Below are positions 8,505 through 15,527 of a DNA stretch of 46,547 nt, piece by piece. Location: contig CAIVPM010000193.1 in NCBI GenBank assembly GCA_903907815.1, positions 1 to 46,547 on the forward strand. Reading direction: 5' to 3'. The position numbers and the translations under genes are program-made. The notes below the pieces were generated by a model. The model searched no databases, was not told the DNA's origin, and worked only from the letters and a program-made list of their open reading frames with translations. Positions within the stretch are counted from its first letter, which is position 1; each line of letters opens with the position of its first letter. Source of the DNA: an uncultured Chitinophagaceae bacterium. Lineage in GTDB: Bacteria > Bacteroidota > Bacteroidia > Chitinophagales > Chitinophagaceae.

Positions 8505-8708
8505 ATCTATTAGTAAATGAATAATGTTTTAAAATCTATTATTCTTTTTTATAGAAGAAAAGCTTAACTAATTCTATTTTTTACGCCTCAGAGTGTAATT
8601 CTATTTTTCAGTCACTTTTAACTTTCTTAAATAGTCAACAGTATGTAAGAAATTTGACGTTTTATTCTTATGCTTCTAAAAAGTAAACTTAATCAAAATT
8701 CACCATAT

Positions 8709-8736
8709 AAAAAGCCCGCAGATTACTCCGCAGGCT
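8709..8736 (-). terminator. rho-independent terminator of the downstream-most 8.7-kb gene
   Basis: On the minus strand AGCCTGC pairs with GCGGGCT (one G-U pair) around a 10-nt loop and is followed by TTTTTAT. It lies 24 bp past the stop codon of the gene at 8760. Confidence 0.7.
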
Positions 8737-8759
8737 CAAAATTTCTTTTCTATTCATTA

Positions 8760-9644
8760 TCAAATTTGCTTTACCAATTTCACAACCATTTCCGCACCAC
8801 TACCCCTCACTACTATCAAAGTAATAGTCTGAGTTACATATCCAACCGCTTCTATAAGAAACTTTTGCTTACCACTTGCACAGGTATCAAAATGTGCAAA
8901 CCCTACTTCATCACTAATAGTAAACAAGTTAGTATTCTTTACTTTAGTCACTTTTACACCAGCAATTAATTTCCCACTTAAAGAATCTGCCACATACAGG
9001 TCTATCGGGTTATGTCTGCCCCCAAGTATTATCAGTTTACTTGTAAGGTCAAACCCTTCAGATAGTTTACTTTTAGGGAAATATGAATGTATTAAATTTC
9101 CTTCAAGAGTAATATATCCATCCAGTTTATCCAACAATGGAGGTACTTGGTCTGTACCATCTACTTTCTTAGCTTGTTTTTCAGTGGTAGGCTCATCTTT
9201 CTTAGCTACAAATGCAGCAATTGCGGCCCTCATTGTTACCACATTAGCAGCTGTTAAAGAAGCAAGCTTTAATAGTTTCAACTCTATCAAATCCACAGTT
9301 GCTGTAGCCCTACTCTCACTCAAACTCGCTCTCCCCTTTGTATAGTACAACAAAGAATGGTCTATCTCATCACTTAGCTCTTTGTTACCAGTCAGCGTTG
9401 CACTTACCATTCCTCGCTGTGAGTAAATAAGGATGGTCTCACCCATCTCTACTCTCAATTCTTGTTTAGTGGGTGCAATCCCCGAAATGTCTTTAGATTG
9501 GGCCGAGTGTGCAGATTTTATTTCCTTAAGCGTATCGCTTATTCCTAGGGCAACTGCAGGATAATCTTCTATAGTAGCTAATAGCGCTGCATTTTCTACT
9601 ACGGTATTAAGTAAATGTTCTTGTGCCGGCTTCCATGCGGGCAA
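8760..9644 (-). CDS. hypothetical protein with C-terminal carboxypeptidase-regulatory-like domain
   Basis: I do not recognise a function. The 294-aa product has a helical N-terminal half (to about residue 165) and a C-terminal beta domain with PIDLYVADSLSGKLIAGVKV and GFAHFDTC, resembling carboxypeptidase-regulatory-like folds. There is no signal peptide. The only start in this frame is TTG at 9644; a stop codon lies just upstream. In another frame an ATG at 9660 encodes MKARDIARMEA, which looks like the usual N terminus of such Bacteroidota proteins, so a one-base frameshift near 9620-9650 may have separated the true start. The gene is monocistronic and ends in a terminator. Confidence 0.65.
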   Translation of the reverse strand: MPAWKPAQEHLLNTVVENAALLATIEDYPAVALGISDTLKEIKSAHSAQSKDISGIAPTKQELRVEMGETILIYSQRGMVSATLTGNKELSDEIDHSLLYYTKGRASLSESRATATVDLIELKLLKLASLTAANVVTMRAAIAAFVAKKDEPTTEKQAKKVDGTDQVPPLLDKLDGYITLEGNLIHSYFPKSKLSEGFDLTSKLIILGGRHNPIDLYVADSLSGKLIAGVKVTKVKNTNLFTISDEVGFAHFDTCASGKQKFLIEAVGYVTQTITLIVVRGSGAEMVVKLVKQI

Positions 9645-9879
9645 TGTCTCTTGCTTTCATAATAACTCATTTAAATTGTTTACTTAAAAAAAGCAACCAA
9701 ACGAGTCATTATATTTTCAATATAGCTTTTAGGCCCATTCAATCACAGCGCAAATGTCACTATACTTATTCATGCCATCTCCTTATACTTATGCACCAAC
9801 AAAGCATTTATTCTCTCTTCAAATGTTAATGTTTGGTTCGTACCATACCTTACAGAGGTTTTCAACGGTGCATAACTAT

Positions 9880-10065
9880 ATTAAACCCATAATTTGCAGT
9901 AGGATTCGTAATGAAAGCTACAAACACAATAAAGACAGGGATTTGAGCAGATTTTTTAATGGAAAGCATAGTGAACTATGATAACATTAAAAAATCAAGC
10001 AAATACTTATGTTTGAAGGGTTTGGAGTTTGTAATAGAATTTCTACTGCAAATTCTGGGTTAAAT
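9880..10065. repeat. 186-bp imperfect palindrome, MITE-like
   Basis: The outer arms, about 28 bp at each end, share the core AATTTGCAGTAG in inverted orientation (9891..9902 and 10044..10055). The centre is a near-perfect hairpin: GATTTTTTAATG at 9950..9961 pairs with CATTAAAAAATC at 9985..9996, and CATAG pairs with CTATG around a TGAA tetraloop. Partial complementarity also exists between these blocks. No transposase is present. The whole unit could be a small non-autonomous mobile element or a long structured RNA. The rest of the spacer 9661..9879 shows nothing I can identify. Confidence 0.65.
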
Positions 10066-10133
10066 CAGGCTTATTTTAAATGTAAATACAGAGATATTCA
10101 ACAACACAACCCATGTATTCAACTGCAACATCA

Positions 10134-10328
10134 ATTTCAGAAACTTCTATATCAATTTCATTAATTGAATGGAGGATTTCACACACAATGCTATGCATTT
10201 CAAACATAGAACAGAGGATATACTAAAAAATATAGGGCATATTTTTCGTAACACTATCGATTTCATTAATATAACGGAGGATTTCACACACAACACAATG
10301 CATTTCATGCATTGAATCATAGATTTCA
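10134..10328. repeat. degenerate 21-bp-period repeat array A
   Basis: The anchor word ATTTCA recurs at 10134, 10155, 10176, 10197, 10260, 10281, 10302 and 10323, with decayed units at 10218 and 10239, so the period is exactly 21 bp through ten units. Flanking words such as GGAGG and CACACAA also recur. Because 21 is a multiple of three, reading frames stay open across it; the minus-strand frame at 10147..10329 is a by-product and not a gene. Confidence 0.85.
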
Positions 10329-10359
10329 TTGATTTCTTAGAATTCGCTCAAATTAGTAT

Positions 10360-11835
10360 CTAAAATGCTCTTACGCATTCACTTATATTATTGCCTTCGC
10401 TGATGGCGGCTACAAATATTTTATCGCCTTTTATCATCAGCAAATCGTTTATATCCAATACCATTTTCTTTCTGGTATACATAATCTTTATCAAAGTGGC
10501 ATAGCCAAGCGACTCTTCTACTACGGGAGACATATCGAAAATGGCATATCCTTTTATATCTTCTTTGCCAGGGTAGCTAACGGAAACTTTATTGTTGTCG
10601 ATAGCCACCACAGTGGGCTTTGCGGGAACCACACTATCTATCCAGGACATAGGGGGAATAATGGCGGGCAGACGATAATAATTGGTGCGAAGACTATCAT
10701 TCCATCCATTGGGATTATTCCTGAATATTCCGGCACTGAAATAGGCGCTACCATTGGTGGTCATGTATTCGCGAAGGTTATTAATTTCATCGGGAATCTC
10801 GCTTTTATTACGCCATGCAATAGAATGTCCTACCCTTTCCAGCGTGTGTCCAATATATAATTGTCGGCCATAGGTATGGTTGTTCCACCATTCCAGCAAA
10901 GTATCGTAATCGCAGAGTTTATGTCCTCGCTCCCAGTACAATTGTGGTACTACATAATCGATCCAGCCTTTCGATAACCAAAGCAAAATATCGGCATATA
11001 AATCGTCATAATTCGTAAGGCCAGCCTTGGTATTGCTACCGGTAGAATCGATACTTATATTTCGCCATACACCAAAGGGACTGATACCAAATTTTACTTT
11101 GGGAGCAATCGTTTTAATGGTAGTAGACAGCAGGGTAATAATGCTATCGCAATTACTCCTTCTCCAGTTGGCTTTAGATAAATTGTTGCCGTATAAATAG
11201 TAGGCTTTATTATCGTTGAACTCTTTGTTGCCAACGGGATAAGGATAAAAATAATCGTCCATATGTATGGCGTCTACTTTGTATCGCTTTACCATATCGC
11301 TTACTACTTCCTTTATAAATTCTCTTACCTGCGGCAAGCCGGGATTAAAGTATTTTTTTCCTGCATAATTAATAAACCATTCGGGATGTTTGCGGGTAAT
11401 ATGACTGGGCGAAATGGAAGAACTGCCGAGATTAAATACGGCCCGGTAAGGATTGAGCCAGGCATGAAATTCCATATGCCTTTTATGGGCTTCCTCTATC
11501 ATAAAAGCCAGGGGATCGTAGAATGGAAATGGGGCCTTTCCCTGCACACCACTAAGGTACTCGCTCCAGGGTTCTAAATCGGATGGATAAAATGCATCGG
11601 CAACAGGACGAACCTGCACTATTACGGCATTCATTCCTATAGATTGCAACAGATTGATAAGCTTGATAAATTCTGCTTTTTGTTCTTCGGTAGAGAGTCC
11701 TTTTTTACTTGGCCAGTCTATGTTTTCGACCGTTGCTATCCAGGCGGCTCTGAATTCGAAAATGGGCGAAATGGCCTGGGCTGAACCCATAGTACTCCAT
11801 ACACTAAAAAGGAAAACTGCTATTACTATTCTCAT
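10360..11835 (-). CDS. GHL10-family (DUF187) glycoside-hydrolase-like protein
   Basis: A 491-aa exported protein with a signal peptide (MRIVIAVFLFSVWSTMGSAQA). The FRAAWIATVENIDWPSKKGL opening, NAVIVQVRPVADAFYPS, FHAWLNPYRAVF, IHMDDYFYPYP and DYVVPQLYWE segments are typical of glycosyl-hydrolase-like family 10, a TIM barrel thought to act on cell-wall or polysaccharide glycans. The last ~90 residues after PAKPTVVAI look like a fibronectin-III-type domain. I placed the start at the ATG at 11835; a TTG four codons upstream is less likely. Transcribed alone, with repeat-rich spacers on both sides. The substrate cannot be told from sequence. Confidence 0.88.
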   Translation of the reverse strand: MRIVIAVFLFSVWSTMGSAQAISPIFEFRAAWIATVENIDWPSKKGLSTEEQKAEFIKLINLLQSIGMNAVIVQVRPVADAFYPSDLEPWSEYLSGVQGKAPFPFYDPLAFMIEEAHKRHMEFHAWLNPYRAVFNLGSSSISPSHITRKHPEWFINYAGKKYFNPGLPQVREFIKEVVSDMVKRYKVDAIHMDDYFYPYPVGNKEFNDNKAYYLYGNNLSKANWRRSNCDSIITLLSTTIKTIAPKVKFGISPFGVWRNISIDSTGSNTKAGLTNYDDLYADILLWLSKGWIDYVVPQLYWERGHKLCDYDTLLEWWNNHTYGRQLYIGHTLERVGHSIAWRNKSEIPDEINNLREYMTTNGSAYFSAGIFRNNPNGWNDSLRTNYYRLPAIIPPMSWIDSVVPAKPTVVAIDNNKVSVSYPGKEDIKGYAIFDMSPVVEESLGYATLIKIMYTRKKMVLDINDLLMIKGDKIFVAAISEGNNISECVRAF

Positions 11836-11940
11836 AACTTGCGGCAAAGAAAAACAAAACGGAGCATTTATTGGGGATGGGGTAATAAGTTGTGGGGTTA
11901 TAGTTTACATAACCTATAAATGTGGATATTGAGCATGATA

Positions 11941-12431
11941 ATCGTGAATCGTGAAAATACATCGTGAGTCGTGAGGAATGCAGAATACATTGAACCACAG
12001 AGACAGGGCGACACAGTGGTGCACAGTGCTTTTCTATAATACCAATACAGAGAACAGAGAGAACCGCTAGCGGTTGGGCAGATGATAAAAATCGTCGTGA
12101 GGAATACAGAATACAATTGAACCACAGAGACACGGCGGCACAGAGGAACACTGAGGTTTTTAATACTAATACAGAGAACACGGAGAACCGCGGCGGTTTG
12201 ATACAAACAAAATGTAATAGGTAATCTATATTTAGAATAGAATACAATTAGTGAATTAGCGGATTGGCTGATTGAATACAAATACATTCAACGCAGAGAA
12301 AGGAGGGAAAGAGAATACAATTGGTGAATTAACGGATTGCTGATTAAATTCATTAATCCAATCAATTTGTCCAATTATACAAAACTGTATTCATTATCTC
12401 ATTATCAAATTGTCACATTATCTCAATAGTA
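11941..12431. repeat. mosaic of simple intergenic repeat words
   Basis: No gene is supported here. The spacer starts with iterated ATCGTGA(A/G)TC words (11941..11974). A roughly 110-bp unit containing GAACCACAGAGACA and CAATACAGAGAACA-like words then occurs twice in direct order (11961..12075 and 12091..12198). A shorter unit, GAATACAATT(A/G)GTGAATTA plus CGGATT, occurs at 12240 and 12313. CATTATCTCATTATC words precede the tryptophanase stop. The open minus-strand frames across this region consist of these repeats. Confidence 0.75.
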
Positions 12432-13802
12432 TTATAGTCTTTCAAATTTTGCCGTAAAGTGTCTTAACAAAGGAGATTCATAGGAAATCTTTAATCCCTT
12501 TATTTCATTTCTACGTTTGTAAACTGCAGATATAACTTCGGTTACATAATCTATATGACTCTGGGTATATACTCTTCTTGGTATTGCCAGCCTTACCAGT
12601 TCCATAGGTGCAGGTATTGTGTTGCCATCAGCATCATACTTACCAAACATTACGGTACCAATTTCTACCCCTCTTATACCACCTTCAATAAATAGTTCGC
12701 AACAAAGTGCTTGTCCAGGAAATTCGTGAGCAGGAATATGCGGTAAGAATGCTTTTGCATCTAAATATACCGCATGACCACCAGTAGGTTTTATGTAAGG
12801 AATATTATCTATATCCAGTTTATCACCTATATATTCTATACTTCTGATTCTGTAGCGTAGATAATCTTCTTCCATTATCTCTTTCAGTCCAATGGCAATA
12901 GCTTCTAAATCTCTTCCTGCTAATCCACCATAAGTAGGAAAACCTTCGGTAATAACCAGTAGATTTCTACAATGCATTGCTAAGTCTTCATCTTTCATAG
13001 CCAGGAATCCACCAATATTAGCAAAGGCATCTTTCTTGGCGCTCATAGTACAACCATCGGCGTAAGAGAATAGTTCCTGCGCTATTTCGAACACTGTTTT
13101 ATTTTCGTATCCTTTCTCTCTTAGTTTAATAAAGTATGCATTCTCAGCAAATCTGCAGGCATCTATAAACAAAGGAATGTTATGTGCTGTACAAACAGCT
13201 CGTACAGCCTTAATGTTCTCCATACTTACCGGCTGTCCACCACCCGAGTTGTTGGTAATGGTAATCATTACAATAGGAATGTTTTCTGCCCCTTTATCCT
13301 GAATAAACTGTTCTAATCTGGCTACATCCATATTGCCTTTAAAAGGTGCAATAAGTGCAGGCTGATTACCTTCGGCACATAAAAGATCTACACCTTCGGC
13401 ACCAGAGAATTCTATATTGGCACGGGTAGTATCGAACAGCGTATTACTTACAAAGTATTTCCCCTTACCACCTATAATACTGAATAATATTTTCTCGGAA
13501 GCCCTTCCCTGATGGGTAGGAATTATAAAAGGCATGTGGGTAATGCTTCTTACTGTTTCTTCGAAATGAAAAAAGCTACTACTACCTGCATAGCTTTCAT
13601 CGCCACGCATCATACCGGCCCATTGTTCGCTACTCATTGCACTGGTACCACTATCGGTTAATAAATCGATAATTACATTCTTAGCCTTTATCAGAAAAGG
13701 ATTGAAATGAGCTTCTTTTAGTATGTCAACTCTTTCTTCCTTAGTAGTAAAAAAGATAGGCTCTACCGACTTAATCTTAAATGGTTCTATAATCGTTTTC
13801 AA
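12432..13802 (-). CDS. tnaA: tryptophanase (L-tryptophan indole-lyase)
   Basis: A PLP-dependent beta-eliminating lyase of 456 aa that splits tryptophan into indole, pyruvate and ammonia. Motifs: IDLLTDSGTSAMS (45-57), THQGRASEK (96-104), NNSGGGQPVSM (184-194), FIDACRFAENAYF (212-224), and SAKKD (254-258) holding the PLP lysine. The relative tyrosine phenol-lyase has Thr in FTTT and Arg in SMERG; here these are FDTT (D124) and GVEIG, the tryptophanase state, so I favour tryptophanase. The start is TTG; no in-frame ATG lies upstream in the leader. The leader has a -7-like TATATTTG at 13932..13939 and an AT-rich hairpin. There is no TnaC-like leader peptide or neighbouring permease. Confidence 0.87.
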   Translation of the reverse strand: MKTIIEPFKIKSVEPIFFTTKEERVDILKEAHFNPFLIKAKNVIIDLLTDSGTSAMSSEQWAGMMRGDESYAGSSSFFHFEETVRSITHMPFIIPTHQGRASEKILFSIIGGKGKYFVSNTLFDTTRANIEFSGAEGVDLLCAEGNQPALIAPFKGNMDVARLEQFIQDKGAENIPIVMITITNNSGGGQPVSMENIKAVRAVCTAHNIPLFIDACRFAENAYFIKLREKGYENKTVFEIAQELFSYADGCTMSAKKDAFANIGGFLAMKDEDLAMHCRNLLVITEGFPTYGGLAGRDLEAIAIGLKEIMEEDYLRYRIRSIEYIGDKLDIDNIPYIKPTGGHAVYLDAKAFLPHIPAHEFPGQALCCELFIEGGIRGVEIGTVMFGKYDADGNTIPAPMELVRLAIPRRVYTQSHIDYVTEVISAVYKRRNEIKGLKISYESPLLRHFTAKFERL

Positions 13803-13864
13803 AACAATAGTTTTTGATATAAAAATATTAAATCTAAATAAAATATTCGTTAGAAATAATTTAA

Positions 13865-13897
13865 TAATAAAAAGCTTTTGCGCTTTGTTATTATAAA
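13865..13897 (-). promoter_or_regulatory. AT-rich hairpin in the tnaA leader
   Basis: On the minus strand ATAATAACAAAGC pairs with GCTTTTTATTAT (12 bp, one bulged C) around the loop GCAAAA. It lies 63-95 nt upstream of the tnaA start and downstream of a TATATTTG -7 candidate (13932..13939). It could slow transcription or shape the leader; no U-tract directly follows, so a full terminator is unlikely. Confidence 0.4.
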
Positions 13898-14026
13898 TTA
13901 TACAATATTAATATCCTTTTTAGAAAGTTGTCAAATATAGGTAGATTATATAATTCAACTATAAACTATTGAATTAATTCTACTGAAACGATCAAGTGGG
14001 TCTATAAATATGGAGAGAAGAAACAA

Positions 14027-14863
14027 TTACTGTACGAATACATTTTTGGTATTAATAAGCTCCGAATGGGTAATTTGCTGGTAAACTTCCAACAGCTTTT
14101 CTACCATTATCTTTCCTTCATCACCTAATTGAAGAGAGAAATTATTGACGTATAAATCGATATGTTGCAGCATTACCGACTCTTCCATTTCCTGTGCATG
14201 TTGCTTAACATAATCGCTAACAGCAGGATAATGCTCAAAAGAATATTCAAGACTTTTTCGTATCAGCCTATTCATTTTTAATAAGTGATCTCTATCTATA
14301 CTTCGCTTACCCACAATGCCTCCTAATGGTATAGGGGCATGAATATTATTTTCCCAGTATTCTCCAAGATCCTGTATTTTTTGAAGTCCTTTTAGTTGGT
14401 AAGTAAACCTGTTTTCATGAATAATTACTCCGGCATCTACCCTGCCATTCTTTACGGCGTCTTCTATTTCATTAAAGACCATAAAAACCTTTTCTTTCAC
14501 TGCAGGATAAGCAAAAGAAAACAGTAAATGCGCAGTAGTATTTTGTCCGGGTATAGCAACACGCATGTCTTTTACTTCCTTTTTATGTAAGGTATCTTTA
14601 GTAGTAATTAATAATGGTCCCACCCCTTTACCGAGTGCTCCACCACTTTCCAGTACAGCATAATCTCTGGTAACAACAGGAAGTACTCCGTAACTTATTT
14701 TACTAAAATCAAGTTTACCTTCCATAGCCCATTGGTTAAGGGTTTGAACATCTTCTAAAACCACATCAAACTCAAAGCCTTCCGTATCAATTTTATGATT
14801 GACTAAAGCATCGAAAATAAAAGTATCGTTTGGACAAGGAGAGAAGCCTAGTGAAAATTTCAT
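14027..14863 (-). CDS. mqnD: 1,4-dihydroxy-6-naphthoate synthase
   Basis: MqnD acts late in the futalosine route to menaquinone, converting cyclic dehypoxanthine futalosine to 1,4-dihydroxy-6-naphthoate. The 278-aa product starts MKFSLGFSPCPNDTFIFDAL, the family signature, and continues with a periplasmic-binding-protein-like fold (YGVLPVVTRDYAVLESGGAL, GPLLITTKD, INTKNVFV-type end). I chose the ATG at 14863: the frame stays open for another 108 codons upstream, but that stretch is a 21-bp repeat array and has no homology to the family. The enzyme is cytoplasmic. No other menaquinone gene is in the window. Confidence 0.93.
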   Translation of the reverse strand: MKFSLGFSPCPNDTFIFDALVNHKIDTEGFEFDVVLEDVQTLNQWAMEGKLDFSKISYGVLPVVTRDYAVLESGGALGKGVGPLLITTKDTLHKKEVKDMRVAIPGQNTTAHLLFSFAYPAVKEKVFMVFNEIEDAVKNGRVDAGVIIHENRFTYQLKGLQKIQDLGEYWENNIHAPIPLGGIVGKRSIDRDHLLKMNRLIRKSLEYSFEHYPAVSDYVKQHAQEMEESVMLQHIDLYVNNFSLQLGDEGKIMVEKLLEVYQQITHSELINTKNVFVQ

Positions 14864-14933
14864 TTTGCAAAAATAAAGGAGAAAATGGGAGTATTCAGAA
14901 AAGGGATAGAAAGCAGCAGTTGCGACCTTGGGT

Positions 14934-15252
14934 AGAATGGCTGCCACCGAAGCCACAATGACCAACAGGGAGCTTACAATGACCATGACCTTGTATAGAA
15001 TGGTTGTTAGCAGTTGTACGAAGCTGTGCAGACATAAAGAATGCTCAACAAATGTGTTATTTACTGTTGCGGCAGTATCACAAGCTATTACGGCGATTGA
15101 ACTAAGGGTTTGCTGCAGTAAAGTGACTATAAAATAAGTGTACAATGGAGTACAGATTGTTTGCAATGGAAGTAGACTATAAAACAATGAAGCCAGGAAT
15201 TAAACTAAGGATGTAAGCTTTTAAACAATGAATGACAGATAGTGTACAATGG
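14934..15252. repeat. degenerate 21-bp-period repeat array B
   Basis: A-(C/G)-AATG anchors occur at 14934, 14955, 14976 and 14997, with a weak unit at 15018, and again at 15142, 15163, 15184, 15225 and 15246; spacings are 21 or close to 42. The middle part is more decayed. It fills the space upstream of mqnD and explains the 108-codon open extension of that gene's frame. The rest of the spacer (15253..15527) shows no gene or structure that I can support. Confidence 0.75.
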
Positions 15253-15527
15253 ATAAACATATGAAAGCAGAGAACATCATCATAGGAGTAATTGATAATG
15301 AGGTGTTGAGAATAGGAATAAGCTCTGTGGATTTCAAATAGGATATGCAGTATTATTAATATAGTTTAAATTATTGATTAAGCAAAGTAATACAAGGTAT
15401 AGCGCTATAAAAGGAGTGGTGCTTTTTGGTGCAGGTAGGAACAGCCGCAATGGAGGAAATTTAAAAAAGCTATCTAATATATATTTTGCCTTACATTTAT
15501 TTCTCTAAATAAACCTAAAACTTCTAC

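Noticed and set aside
8670-8969. Plus-strand ORF of 99 codons
   Set aside because: It is antisense to the terminator and 3' end of the gene at 8760 and has no family features.
10147-10329. Minus-strand ORF of 60 codons
   Set aside because: Same cause: the 21-bp array keeps the frame open.
11804-12287. Two overlapping minus-strand ORFs of 129 and 147 codons upstream of the glycoside hydrolase
   Set aside because: They consist of the CACAGAGACA-type repeats read in different frames and overlap each other; no coding signature.
12432-13802. Tyrosine phenol-lyase
   Set aside because: The discriminating positions are Asp in FDTT and Ile in GVEIG, as in tryptophanase; tyrosine phenol-lyase has Thr and Arg there.
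14864-15187. Upstream extension of the mqnD frame to a 386-aa protein
   Set aside because: The added 108 codons lie in a 21-bp repeat array and lack similarity to MqnD, whose conserved start MKFSLGFSP is at 14863.
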